64,000 bases of DNA, taken from NCBI GenBank assembly GCA_016197205.1, contig JACPWG010000023.1, forward strand, positions 62,001 to 126,000, in the 5' to 3' direction. A program made the position numbers and the translations under genes. Shown here piece by piece: positions 29,967-38,307 of the stretch (position 1 is the stretch's first letter; each line of letters begins with the position of its first letter). The stretch comes from Planctomycetota bacterium. GTDB lineage: Bacteria > Planctomycetota > MHYJ01 > WSZJ01 > JACPWG01. Below the pieces are notes generated by a model. That model saw only the letters and a list, made by a program, of their open reading frames with translations, was not told the origin of the DNA and made no database searches.

Positions 29967-30614
29967 ATGGAACGGCTTCGCTCGGTCCTCTTCATCGCCG
30001 ACGTCATCATCGCCCTCGTCGCGGGCCTCCTGGGCTTTCTCTGGTCCATCGACGCCGTGGACGTGCACTTCTTCGAATGGGTCGCGGCCGCCGTCAACGG
30101 CGTGCGGCTGGGCGGCTTCAATTTCGGTCGCGGCCTCTCCATCACGCTCGGCGGCTGGATCCTCCTCATCCACGTCCTGTACGCGATCTGCGCGCCCTTC
30201 TTTTCGAAGTACGACACCCACATCCGGAGCAAGACCAACGACGGCGAGGTCTCGATGACCGTTGCGGCCTTCGAGGAGACGCTGAGCCGGACCGTCGGCG
30301 CGATGAGCGAGCTTTTCGATGCGCGCGTGAGCGTCTACCGGGAGCGCAAGCACCCCGACCTCCCCGTGCGGATCTTCGCCGCGTGCGCCGCCTACGAGGG
30401 GTGCAACGTCCGCGAGGTGACCGAGAAGGTGCGCGAGGTGATCAAGCTCCGCCTCGCGGAGACCGTCGAGATGCCGCAGTCGCCGCTCATCGAGATCTGC
30501 GTCAGCCGCATCGTCCCGCGCGAGTCGCGGAAAGAAGCGAAGAAACGCCCGAAGGACTCCTCCCTCGAGTTTCGCGGCCCCGAGTATCCGATCGACGCGG
30601 AGCAGGAGGACTAA
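29967..30614 (+). CDS. AmaP/Asp23-like membrane protein
   Basis: 215 aa. Two N-terminal membrane helices (about 7-27 and 60-80, LSITLGGWILLIHVLYAI) precede an Asp23/AmaP-type domain (DGEVSMTVAAFEETLSRTVG...VREVTEKVREVIKLRLAETV). In Firmicutes AmaP anchors the alkaline shock protein Asp23 to the envelope; here a general envelope role is inferred. The charged C terminus ends in AEQED. Probably in the accBC operon. Confidence 0.75.
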   Translation: MERLRSVLFIADVIIALVAGLLGFLWSIDAVDVHFFEWVAAAVNGVRLGGFNFGRGLSITLGGWILLIHVLYAICAPFFSKYDTHIRSKTNDGEVSMTVAAFEETLSRTVGAMSELFDARVSVYRERKHPDLPVRIFAACAAYEGCNVREVTEKVREVIKLRLAETVEMPQSPLIEICVSRIVPRESRKEAKKRPKDSSLEFRGPEYPIDAEQED

Positions 30615-31080
30615 GCGGGGGGCGCGGGCCCTGGCCCCGCGGCCGTCACGGCGGATTCGACGCTGACGCTGGAAACGGAACCGCGACCGTGAGGGAGCGG
30701 CCTCGGCGTGTCCGTGGGCAACCCCGGGTCCGGGCCCGCAGACGGGGCTGCGACCGTCCACCGCTCGACCGGCTCCGGAGAGGTCGCTCGGCTTTCGCGA
30801 GTCGGGTCCGAGCCCTCGAACGTCTGAGGCGAGAGGAAACCCGGCCTGCTGGGAGCACGCCGCGAGATCGCTCGCTCACGCTCGCGGTTCGATTTTCCCG
30901 GGTTGTCGGCTGCCCTTCGCGAAGAAGTGGCTTCCGTGCCTGCCGACGATGTGCCGGCGTTCAGTGACTCGCGGAGACCCTGCTCGTGCGCGAGTGACGA
31001 CAGGGTGTCTGGTCTGGTCCTCGCAAGCGCGGTCGCGCACCGCCGAGCCGCGCCTTTTCCCTCTTCGCCGGGAGGTCGCC
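30615..31080. repeat. Gene-free stretch with inverted GGAACCGCGACCGTGAGG element
   Basis: Left arm at 30678-30700 and a diverged inverted right arm near 30868-30892. It is a relative of the 157-bp element at 49212-49368. The remainder shows nothing recognisable apart from the Shine-Dalgarno GGGAGG before 31081. Confidence 0.7.
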
Positions 31081-31425
31081 ATGTCCGCCGAACTGAAGAA
31101 GGTCTTCGACAAGCTCAAGAAGCGCTTTGTCGCCGGCGCATTCGACAAGGACATCGTGTACTACTTCTCCCTCGGCGAGGCCGAAGACATGAAGTGGACC
31201 CTCAGCGTGGGCCCGAAAAAGTGCGCGGTGAAGAAGGGGAAAGTCGAGAACGCGGACTGCGTCCTCAAGACCACGCCGGACATCTTCGTGAAAATGATCG
31301 AGGAAAACTACGTCCCGGGCGGCATGGACGTGATCAGCGGGAAGGTGAAGATCTCCTCGATCCCGCTCCTGAAGAAGCTCGGCGAGGCCTTCAAGCTGGG
31401 GGAGAAGAAGGCCGAGAACCGGTAG
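31081..31425 (+). CDS. SCP2 sterol-carrier-like protein
   Basis: 114 aa. A single SCP2 domain (FSLGEAEDMKWTLSVGPKKCAVKKG..., CVLKTTPDIFVKMIEENYVPGGMDVISGKVK) expected to bind a lipid or acyl-CoA in a hydrophobic tunnel. The ATG at 31081 follows GGGAGG; the frame runs further upstream only into repeat DNA. The last codons and 3' flank (31405-31455) are duplicated at 32624-32674. Confidence 0.85.
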   Translation: MSAELKKVFDKLKKRFVAGAFDKDIVYYFSLGEAEDMKWTLSVGPKKCAVKKGKVENADCVLKTTPDIFVKMIEENYVPGGMDVISGKVKISSIPLLKKLGEAFKLGEKKAENR

Positions 31426-31455
31426 CCGACGCGCCGAGAGCGGCGCACCGCCTGC
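31405..31455 (+). repeat. 51-bp direct repeat, left copy
   Basis: 47 of 51 bases match 32624-32674 in direct orientation. This copy spans the last codons of the SCP2 gene (KKAENR and stop) and 31 bp downstream. The two copies bracket the small hypothetical/DUF7689 cassette. Confidence 0.9.
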
Positions 31456-31548
31456 AGCCGCCTTCGGCTTGGCCGCACTGGTGCGGCGCCCGCCCGCGCT
31501 TGATCGTGCAGCGGATCACTCCGACCGCCCTGGAGATTGGCAGCGACC

Positions 31549-31659
31549 TTGCATTCGGATGGCCTAGAGCTCTGGGACGAGCTTGACCGGCTACGGGCGC
31601 TGAAGAACGACGTGTTCTTCCGTTCCCTCACGCCGAAGGCGTTGGAGCTGTTCCGATGA
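31549..31659 (+). CDS. Small ORF upstream of the hypothetical gene
   Basis: 36 codons from a TTG: charged helical sequence with ELWDELDRLRALKNDVFF and PKALELFR. Its TGA overlaps the next ATG in an ATGA, the pattern of translational coupling. An alternative TTG lies at 31537. I do not recognise the family. The heptad-like Leu/Glu/Arg pattern suggests a helical partner peptide, and the coupling is the main reason to keep it. Confidence 0.4.
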   Translation: MHSDGLELWDELDRLRALKNDVFFRSLTPKALELFR

Positions 31660-32132
31660 GCTATGCAGTGTCCTCCCGGCCGATCCGTCGTCCGGCCTTC
31701 TGGGTGGAGGAGAGCTACACCCCGGAGGATCCGGCGCAACCTGGCATTCCAGACGTGCCCGGCGAGGAGCGTCGCCGCCTGCTTTGGCGACTACTCGAAG
31801 TCCAAGGCTACTTCGCCTCGGCTCTGAGTCTCCGCCCTCCCAGCGTCGAGGAGCGATTTCGCGAGCTTGCCGAGGCCTGGAGACAAGGCGTCGGACCGAC
31901 GTCGTCGATCGCCGAGCTGGCCATGCACCCTGCCTACCAGCGAATCATCGGGCTCGGACCGGGCGTGGTTCCGCTTCTGCTGCGCGAGTTGAAGGAGAGA
32001 CCCGCGCCTTGGATCTGGGCGCTGGAGGCCCTTACGGGCGTGGATCCCCTGGGTCCGGCGGAAAAGTGGACCTTCGAAGAGGTGGTCCAGGCGTGGCTCA
32101 AGTGGGGACGCGAAGAAGGGTTCATCGAGTGA
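31656..32132 (+). CDS. Hypothetical protein, cassette gene 2
   Basis: 158 aa, soluble, acidic, no signal peptide. The central part (VEERFRELAEAWRQGVGPTSSIAELAMHP, IIGLGPGVVPLLLRELKERP, WIWALEALTGVDP, VQAWLKWGREEGFIE) has the composition of a conserved domain with fixed Trp and Pro positions, often next to DUF7689-type genes in my recollection; I cannot name a function. The ATG overlaps the preceding small ORF and its end overlaps the next GTG by 4 bp (GTGA), so three frames are chained. Confidence 0.6.
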   Translation: MSYAVSSRPIRRPAFWVEESYTPEDPAQPGIPDVPGEERRRLLWRLLEVQGYFASALSLRPPSVEERFRELAEAWRQGVGPTSSIAELAMHPAYQRIIGLGPGVVPLLLRELKERPAPWIWALEALTGVDPLGPAEKWTFEEVVQAWLKWGREEGFIE

Positions 32133-32644
32133 GCGAGCGGATCGCCGAGTGGTTCCCCGCGCTTCGCCCGGGCGAGTGGAGGGATTCAAGTCCCATGGAC
32201 CCGGCGTACAACTGCTTTGCCTGGGCAGCCGGCGACGCGAGCATCTACTGGGACCCTTTCCCGCGAGGCCGTGGCTGGTGGCCCGTGGGCGTCCCGCGAG
32301 AGCGCACCCTCCCCGCCTACCTTGCCGCATAAGGAATCCTCGGCTACCGGTCGTGCGAGAGCCGGGAGCCCGAGGAAGGCTGCGAAAAGATCGCCCTCTT
32401 CGTCGATGAGCAGGGCCTTCCGAGGCACGCGGCGCGCCAACTTCGCGATGGCCGATGGACGAGCAAGCTGGGGGTGCCGTTCGAGGACATCGAGCACGCT
32501 CGGCTGGGGGGGCTCGAGGGGAGGCTGTACGGAAGGGGGGCGTGCATTCTCAGGCGCCGCCTCGGGGATGGTCCTTCGGGGCCGGCAGGATCGGCGGGCA
32601 CGCCCACGGACGCGCTCGACCCCAAGAAGGCCGAGAACCGGTAG
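32129..32644 (+). pseudogene. DUF7689-like gene broken by an in-frame TAA
   Basis: From GTG 32129 the frame gives SERIAEWFPALRPGEW, MDPAYNCFAWAAGD, WWPVGVPRERTLPAYLAA, then TAA at 32330-32332. It resumes in the same frame with GILGYRSCESREPEEGCEKIALF, RQLRDGRWTSKLG and EDIEHARLGGL to a TAG at 32642. Both halves match one domain pattern (YNC-x-AWA ... EKIAL ... W-SKLG ... DI-H) and join without a shift, so a single nonsense change, probably of an aromatic TAC/TTC-like codon, explains it. The last codons (KKAENR) come from the 51-bp repeat shared with the SCP2 gene, so the native 3' end was replaced. Confidence 0.75.
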
Positions 32645-32674
32645 CCGGCGCGCCAGGAGCGACGCACCGCCTGC
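32624..32674 (+). repeat. 51-bp direct repeat, right copy
   Basis: Copy of 31405-31455 with four mismatches. It supplies the terminal codons of the broken DUF7689 frame. Confidence 0.9.
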
Positions 32675-32898
32675 GCGCGGTTTCCACTTTCAGGAAGAAG
32701 ACCTCGCCTCCCGCCTCCTCTCCCCCGGCAAAATCGGAATGGCGTTCTTCGACGGACCCGGTTCTCCCGAGCGTCTGCACGTCGACCTCATGATCGTGCT
32801 CCCCGGCAACGAAGAGCAGGCGGCGGCCCGCGCCGAACCCCACGTCCCCCTCGGCAAGCCCTTCACGTGCGCCCTGCAGTGCTGCCAAGGAAACCCCG

Positions 32899-33828
32899 AT
32901 GCAGTTGCCGCTCTTTCCCGACGCGTTCGACGTCGAGACGGAAGCCCTGGAGGCCCTTGCCGCCCTCGACGTCGGTCGGGCCGCACGCCGGCTCGATCGC
33001 GCACGAGCGCTCGATCCCCATTTGCCGAATCTCGAGGTGCTGGCGGAAGTCGTCGGCTACCTGCACCCGATCCTGGGCGCGGGGCAGCCGACGGAAGAGC
33101 GGCTTGCGGAGGTCTTCCTCGCGCTGCCCGAGGCGTGTCGCGAGGGTCGATTGACGTCGGCCGCTGCGTGCCGGGTCGATCGCGTCCTGGCCCGGTATGC
33201 GCTGCGGTCCTGGGATGAGCGCCGCCCGTTCCACGACGGTCAGGGCAGGCTGCCCTACGGCGCGCTCCTGCTGGTGGACGCGGACGCGCCGGAGCGGGCC
33301 CGCGACTCGCTGCGCCTCGCATGCGCCGCGGCGGCGGTCGCGGCGGTCGGGGAGCGCGCCCGGGTGTGGGGATACTTGGGGGATGCCTGCCTGCTCGTGG
33401 AACGAACCGACGAAGCGAACGCGGCCTACGTCCGTGCCCTCGCGCTCGACCCTTGGAGCGTGGATCTGCACAGGACGAAGGCCGACCGACTGCGCAGGAT
33501 CCTCGAGCGGCTGACCGCCGAGCGCCCATTCGAAGAGGCCGTCGGCGAGCTGCTCGCCCACGCATGGGTCGAGGGCGTGGTGCGCATCGAAGCGCGAAAC
33601 GACTGGCTGGAGGACGAGAGGGAGCGGTTGCGGAGAAGCGGTCCCGACGGCGGGCGCTCCGAGGCGGCATGGCGCGGCCGGCGCTTCTCGCTGCTGCTCT
33701 TCCTGGATCGGTCGCTCCCGGTCGGCCGGGCGGATCGCGCGGCGCGCAAGGAGATGCAGGCGCTCGACGCGGGCCTCTTCAAGCGCTTCGTGCGAAGGCT
33801 GCAGGAGCTGGAAGAGCGGGAGAGGTAG
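32899..33828 (+). CDS. Hypothetical TPR-like protein
   Basis: 309 aa, no signal peptide. Helical, with TPR-like segments (ALAALDVGRAARRLDRARALDPHLPNL; VWGYLGDACLLVERTDEANAAYVRALALDP) in the first two thirds and an Arg/Glu-rich C terminus. AAGGAA sits 6 nt before the ATG. The 220 bp upstream, between the direct repeat and this start, contain a frame (GKIGMAFFDGPGSPERLHVD) that may be gene debris. Function unknown. Confidence 0.65.
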   Translation: MQLPLFPDAFDVETEALEALAALDVGRAARRLDRARALDPHLPNLEVLAEVVGYLHPILGAGQPTEERLAEVFLALPEACREGRLTSAAACRVDRVLARYALRSWDERRPFHDGQGRLPYGALLLVDADAPERARDSLRLACAAAAVAAVGERARVWGYLGDACLLVERTDEANAAYVRALALDPWSVDLHRTKADRLRRILERLTAERPFEEAVGELLAHAWVEGVVRIEARNDWLEDERERLRRSGPDGGRSEAAWRGRRFSLLLFLDRSLPVGRADRAARKEMQALDAGLFKRFVRRLQELEERER

Positions 33829-34150
33829 GGAAGGCGGGCGGCGAACCACTCCCGCGACGCACCGACGGGGCGGGTCGACATCGTCAACCGGAATCGCACG
33901 ATCTTGGGCCTTGCCGCAGAACGTGAGACGAGGCCTGCGCGGACTGACCGGAGTGCAAGACTTGTGGCCCGCGCCGGAACGCATGCTCGCGCTCCGGCCG
34001 CCGCCCCCCCCTCCCCTCGCCACACGGCAACGCGACCCGGCGCGTACTCAGCACCACAACGCCAAATCCAGACCGCCCCACCTGCGACGGATGCGGCCAA
34101 GTTCCGCCCCCCGTTGGGCTCGAAGGCTTCACTTCTTTAGCGTGGGAGTG
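33829..34150. other. Gene-free stretch
   Basis: 322 bp between convergent genes. I see no hairpin with a T run and no repeat from the families listed. Confidence 0.5.
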
Positions 34151-34246
34151 CTAGCTCTTCGCGCCCGCCTTCTTGGCCTGCCGCCGGCGCTTGGCGCGCT
34201 TGCGCTGCGTGATGTGGAGCTTGCTGCGACGCTTGCGAACCTTCAC
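34151..34246 (-). CDS. 31-residue basic peptide coupled to rpmB
   Basis: Starts at GTG 34246, with GGAGG 5-6 nt upstream inside the end of rpmB, and overlaps the rpmB stop in a GTGA. The product is 31 aa, almost half Lys/Arg (KVRKRRSKLHITQRKRAKRR and so on), ending KKAGAKS. Composition, size and coupling to a ribosomal protein gene suggest a small ribosomal or ribosome-associated protein. It does not match the COX24/AURKAIP1 pattern of other tiny bacterial ribosomal proteins as I remember it. Too short for most gene callers. Confidence 0.65.
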   Translation of the reverse strand: MKVRKRRSKLHITQRKRAKRRRQAKKAGAKS

Positions 34247-34509
34247 GACACACCTCCGGCCGCGGCCTTCTTGACGTTCACGAGAGGCTTTTGCACCAGC
34301 CCCTTCTTGATGCAGCGGGAACAGACCCGGATCCGGGTCGCCTCGCCGTCCACCGTGGCGCGGATCCGCTGCAGGTTCGGCCGGAACTGACGACGGGAAA
34401 TCCCGGTCGTCTTCTTCCCGACGCCCCCCTTCTTCTTGGCCATGCCGCGGCGCGTGATCTTGTTCCCCATCACGGGCCGCTTGCCGCAGATACTGCATTC
34501 GCGGGACAT
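34243..34509 (-). CDS. rpmB: 50S ribosomal protein L28
   Basis: 88 aa, beginning MSRECSICGKRPVMGNKITRRG, with two CxxC pairs (CSIC and CSRC) that make this the zinc-binding form of bL28. GGAGG precedes the ATG at 34509; codons further upstream in this frame belong to the leader. A consensus promoter lies about 60 nt upstream. Co-transcribed with the 31-residue basic peptide. Confidence 0.96.
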   Translation of the reverse strand: MSRECSICGKRPVMGNKITRRGMAKKKGGVGKKTTGISRRQFRPNLQRIRATVDGEATRIRVCSRCIKKGLVQKPLVNVKKAAAGGVS

Positions 34510-34566
34510 GCTATCCTCCAGGCATCCGTGTGAATACCCCTCGGAACTACGGGGGAAGAGGGCGGT

Positions 34567-34594
34567 AGTATACAAGTTCGCCGAGGATTCTCAA
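34567..34594 (-). promoter_or_regulatory. Strong promoter of rpmB
   Basis: On the minus strand TTGAGA (34589-34594), 16 bp, TATACT (34567-34572): five of six matches in each box. It lies immediately before the 3' end of the HEAT gene at 34598, so rpmB has its own promoter. Confidence 0.75.
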
Positions 34595-34597
34595 GCG

Positions 34598-36256
34598 TTA
34601 TTCCTTGCCCCCCCCTCCCCGCGCCTCCCCCTCCAGCCCCTCGGTGCGCAGCTTCTGCTTGGCGACCTTGGCCTCCTGCGACCGGGGAAATTTCTGCGTG
34701 ACCACGCGTAGCATCTCGCCGCCGAAGTCCCGCTCCGGCCCCTGGCGCTCGCTGAAGTGGAAGCCGAGGTAGGCGTACTCGGCGGCGCCCAGCGGGGGCT
34801 TCTCGGCGCGCAACCGTTTCGCGACCGGGATGGAACCGGACCGAAGCAGCACGGACAGGTGCGGGATCGGGGAGCGGGGATCGGACCCCGGCCGTGCCGG
34901 CTCCCCGCTCGACTGCAGGAGAAGCACGACGCCCAGCTCATACCGGCTCTCCGCGTCCGCCAGCTCGTCGCGGTCGAGCAGCCGCAGGAAGGACTCCGCC
35001 TTCGCGAGGTCCCCCGCCTTGCGCAGCTTGGCGCCGCGTTCGCGGACGGCGACCCGCAGCGGTTCCGGCGCGACGTCCTTCAACATCTCGACGAGGGCCT
35101 TCCAACGCTCGTCCCCCTGCTCCAGGAAACGGACGGCCTGCTTGACGAAGCCGGCGACCTCCGTCTTGCCGACCGCGTCCTTGTGCGCGCGCAGGACGCT
35201 CCCGAGGGACCAGGCGCGGGCCGCGTCCTCGGCGACGGCGAGGGCGGCGGCGACCGCGGGCGCGAAGGCGACCTGCGCACGCAGGGCGGAGGCGGCCTCG
35301 TCGGCGAGGCGGCGGTCGGGCGCGTGGACGAGCGGCAGGAGCGCGGCGGCGGACTTGTCGTTGCCGAGCGCGCCCAACGCGCGGACGGCGAACGCCCGCA
35401 CCTGGCCATGCGGGCTATCGAGGAGCGCGACGAGGTCCTTCTGCGTTTTCTTGTCCACGGGGAGGCGCTGGAGGGCCGCGAGGGCGTTCGTGACGACGTT
35501 GGCGAAATCGGCGTCCCGGAGGAGGGGGAGGACCGCGGCGAACTGCCTCGCCGAGGCCTCCGCGTCGACGGGGAGGCGCGCGAGGGCGAGGAGGGCGTTC
35601 ATGCGCACGCCGGTCGGCCGGTCGCCGTCGAGGAGCTCGAGGAGGGGCGAGGCGGCCTCAAGCAGCCGGGTCGCACCGACCACCTTGACGGCGGAGACGT
35701 GCGCGCGCTCGCTCTTCTGGACCTTGGCCTGGCCTAGAAATTTGAGGGCGCGCGCGAGGAGCTCGGCGCGTTCCTTCTCGGTCATCGCCTCGGCCCGTTC
35801 GCGGACGGTGTCCGTGGCGCGCTTGATGACCTCGACGTCCGGATCGAGGAAGAGGTCGAAGAGGGCCGCGAGGGAATCCTTGCTGCGCATGCGGCCGAGG
35901 ACGGGCAAGAGCGCGAGCTTGAGCGGGACGTCGGCGCCGGCGAGGGCGGACTCGAGGGCGGGGAGCGCGTCGAGGCCCAGCTCGACCAGGGCGTCGCCGG
36001 CGACCTTGCGCAGGGGCTCGGCTTCCTTGAGGAGGGGAAGCAGGGCGGGAGCGGAGTCGCGCGCACCGAGCTGCACGATGGCGCCGAGCGCGTACTGCTT
36101 GGCGGTGCCGCTGGAGGAGGAGAGCAGGGTCTCCAGTCCCTTCAGCACCGCGGGGGCGCGGTCTCCCAACTCCCCCAGGACTTTGGCCGCGGCGCACTGG
36201 AGCTCGACGTTCGGGCTCGAGAGCATCGCGACGATCTGCTGGAGCTCCTTGGCCAT
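34598..36256 (-). CDS. HEAT-repeat protein
   Basis: 552 aa of Leu/Ala-rich helical repeats of about 35 residues (for example VELQCAAAKVLGELGDRAPAVLKGL and GQVRAFAVRALGALGNDKSAAALLPL), cytoplasmic, no signal peptide. The last about 120 residues are less regular and carry PGSDPRSPIPHLSVLLRSGS. A protein-interaction scaffold; partner unknown. It follows the response regulator on the same strand with about 100 bp between them. Confidence 0.78.
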   Translation of the reverse strand: MAKELQQIVAMLSSPNVELQCAAAKVLGELGDRAPAVLKGLETLLSSSSGTAKQYALGAIVQLGARDSAPALLPLLKEAEPLRKVAGDALVELGLDALPALESALAGADVPLKLALLPVLGRMRSKDSLAALFDLFLDPDVEVIKRATDTVRERAEAMTEKERAELLARALKFLGQAKVQKSERAHVSAVKVVGATRLLEAASPLLELLDGDRPTGVRMNALLALARLPVDAEASARQFAAVLPLLRDADFANVVTNALAALQRLPVDKKTQKDLVALLDSPHGQVRAFAVRALGALGNDKSAAALLPLVHAPDRRLADEAASALRAQVAFAPAVAAALAVAEDAARAWSLGSVLRAHKDAVGKTEVAGFVKQAVRFLEQGDERWKALVEMLKDVAPEPLRVAVRERGAKLRKAGDLAKAESFLRLLDRDELADAESRYELGVVLLLQSSGEPARPGSDPRSPIPHLSVLLRSGSIPVAKRLRAEKPPLGAAEYAYLGFHFSERQGPERDFGGEMLRVVTQKFPRSQEAKVAKQKLRTEGLEGEARGGGGKE

Positions 36257-36358
36257 GCCGTGCGCTCTCGCCCCTCGTCTCTGGGTGTTGGGATGCGGCG
36301 GATGCGGTCGGGCTTGCCCCCGAAGCTCGCCGCAACGAGCGCAGGGGTGTGTGCCGCG

Positions 36359-37024
36359 CTACGACTCGCCGATCATGCGCTCGTCGCGCGACTGTTCGGT
36401 GAGCCGCGAGACGGCCTTCAACAGTTCGTTCGCGCTGTTCGAGATCTTGTCGACGTGCACGAGCACCTTGTCGGGGACCTGGCTCTTGGTCCGCAGGACG
36501 AGCTGCGCGTGGCCGATGATGCTGGTGAGGTGGTTCTTGAGGTCGTGCGCGATCATTCGGTCCGTCCCCTCCTTCACTTTCTGGAGGATCCGAAGCTTGC
36601 GGTTCGACACTTCCAGCTCGTCGTAGAGCTTCTTGGTGCGCAGATGGGCGCGCACGCGGGCGACCAGCTCGGAGGGGTAGAAAGGCTTCGAAAGGAAGTC
36701 GTCCGCGCCGAGGTCCATCGCCTTCACCTTCTCCTCGTCCCCGGAGAGCGCGGTGAGCATGACGATCGGGATGAAGGCCTTGGCGGCGGACTTCCGCATC
36801 TTTTCGCAGACCTCGAGCCCGCTCATCCGGGGCATGATGATGTCGAGGAGGACGAGGTCCGGGCGGTCCTTCTGGAAGGCTTCGAGACCGGAGGGACCGT
36901 CCTCGCGCGAGGCGACCTCGTAGCCGGCATCGGCGAGGATCTCGGTGATCAGGTCCACGTCCGCCACGGAATCGTCGATCACCAGGATCTTCGACCGTCG
37001 CTCGGTTTCGCGCTTCGAGGCCAT
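36359..37024 (-). CDS. Response regulator with REC and DHp domains but no ATPase
   Basis: 221 aa. The receiver domain (about 12-128) has Asp17/18, phospho-acceptor Asp61, Thr91 and Lys113. A helical linker leads to a histidine kinase dimerisation domain with the H-box AHDLKNHLTSIIGH (His160) and a second helix. The protein then stops at 221; no N, G1 or G2 boxes of an HATPase follow in this frame or the adjacent DNA. It could act as a phosphotransfer or dimerising adaptor, or be a trimmed hybrid kinase. Own promoter at 37064-37093. Confidence 0.85.
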   Translation of the reverse strand: MASKRETERRSKILVIDDSVADVDLITEILADAGYEVASREDGPSGLEAFQKDRPDLVLLDIIMPRMSGLEVCEKMRKSAAKAFIPIVMLTALSGDEEKVKAMDLGADDFLSKPFYPSELVARVRAHLRTKKLYDELEVSNRKLRILQKVKEGTDRMIAHDLKNHLTSIIGHAQLVLRTKSQVPDKVLVHVDKISNSANELLKAVSRLTEQSRDERMIGES

Positions 37025-37063
37025 GGGCCGTTTCTCTCCCTATCGGGTACGCGTCGCTTCGTT

Positions 37064-37093
37064 ATCATAATCCCGGGCGGGTGGAAAAGTCAA
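37064..37093 (-). promoter_or_regulatory. Promoter of the REC-DHp gene
   Basis: On the minus strand TTGACT (37088-37093), 18 bp, TATGAT (37064-37069), about 40 nt before the start codon. Confidence 0.6.
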
Positions 37094-37122
37094 ATCCCGG
37101 GAGGAGCGGCGCTCTCTCCGCC

Positions 37123-37890
37123 CTACTTGCCGCCGCCGTGCTTCGCCAGGTGGGCCTTGGCCTGCTTCCGAATCCACGGCGCGTCGGCGACCTCGTCGGC
37201 GTCGGGCTTCTTCTCCGCCGCCTCGTGCAGGAACTTGATCGCTTCGACTTCATTCCCCGCGTCGAGCAGCGTCTCGGCGAGGAAGAGGCGGGAAAGCAGG
37301 GACTTCGGCGCGGCCTCGAGGGACTGGCGAAGGAGCTGTTCGGACTTTCGGATGTCTTTTTTTGGCCACGGGAGTCTGGCGAAGAAGCGGCCCAGCGCGC
37401 GGAGCGGGGCGCCCAGCTCGCAGGTCTTGTCGAGCTCGATCGCGCGCTCGGCGTGCTTCCGGAAGTCCGCATCGAGGCCGCGGGCGAGCGCCTTGAGGAT
37501 GCTGATGCCCAGGCCGTACTCGCCGAGTGCGCAGGCGTACCAGAGGTGGCCCTCGACGGCATCCGGCCGGGCCTCGTAGGCCGCCTTGCCGTTGCGCGTC
37601 CCGCGTTCGCCGAGCGTCGCTTTCAGCTTCTCGTCGTCGATGCGGCTCGAGAGCCACCAACACGCGCGGGCGATGCGCCAGTTCGCGTCGTAGTTCGCCG
37701 GCTCGTCCTGGAGGACGGCCTCGCACGCCTGGATGACCTTCTCGGGCATCCCGTCCTCGTCGCGTTTCGCCCACAGCTTGTCGATGGCGGCGAATTTCTT
37801 GGCGCCGCTGCCGCCGGCGGCGGCGGCCTTGGCGAAGGCGAGACCGAGGAGGGGGAGCGTCGCGGCGGCGAAGCCCAGGCTGAGCTGCAT
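37123..37890 (-). CDS. Secreted TPR-like protein
   Basis: 255 aa. An N-terminal signal sequence (LSLGFAAATLPLLGLAFAKAAAA) is followed by helical TPR-type repeats (EKVIQACEAVLQDEPANYDANWRIARACWW..., AERAIELDKTCELGAPLRALG). Tetratricopeptide proteins of this type act in the periplasm as adaptors. GGAGG precedes ATG 37890; the longer frame to 38184 reads through the 121-bp inverted-repeat element and is not real. Confidence 0.72.
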   Translation of the reverse strand: MQLSLGFAAATLPLLGLAFAKAAAAGGSGAKKFAAIDKLWAKRDEDGMPEKVIQACEAVLQDEPANYDANWRIARACWWLSSRIDDEKLKATLGERGTRNGKAAYEARPDAVEGHLWYACALGEYGLGISILKALARGLDADFRKHAERAIELDKTCELGAPLRALGRFFARLPWPKKDIRKSEQLLRQSLEAAPKSLLSRLFLAETLLDAGNEVEAIKFLHEAAEKKPDADEVADAPWIRKQAKAHLAKHGGGK

Positions 37891-38307
37891 GGAGAGACCT
37901 CCGGGCGAAGGGCCCGTAAAGGAACAAGTCAGGCACTCACGCCAGTCTGTGCAGGCCGGAAGGCCTGCACCACAAGGGCCTCTTCCCTCCGAGGAAAGTG
38001 CAGTTCCAGGAGTCCTTCCTTTACGGGCCCTCCTTTGGACCCGCTTTTTCCGGAGAGGAAGAGGGGGCAACGTATCCGCCGGGCGCGCGGGTGTCAAGCG
38101 GAATGACAGGGGGGAGCGGCGGGAGCGGCCGAGTGGCCGAGTGGCCCGTTGATCGACTTCGGACACGGTCGTCAACTCTGTCACGGCGGGTCGTAACCCA
38201 TGCGGCCGTTCGCGTGGGCCGGCCTGCGCTCCGTCGCTCGCGGCGAGCGAGCGAAGGAGGGAGGCCCGCGCCCCCAGGCATCGTGTCTGGACTTCGTCAA
38301 CGGGCCA
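37891..38307. other. Gene-free stretch with a MITE-like element
   Basis: The left part is the element 37910-38030. The right part holds a short match, GGCCCGCGCCCCCAGGCATCG (about 38262-38282), to the family at 49061-49204 and 53397-53537. No gene. Confidence 0.7.
37910..38030. repeat. 121-bp MITE-like element, copy 1
   Basis: Perfect 15-bp terminal inverted repeats GGGCCCGTAAAGGAA ... TTCCTTTACGGGCCC. The interior has the hairpin GTGCAGGCCGGAAGGCCTGC followed by ACCACAAGGGCCTC. A second copy of identical length lies inverted at 42583-42703. No obvious target duplication. The central hairpin links it to the GTGCAGGGC family. Confidence 0.9.
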
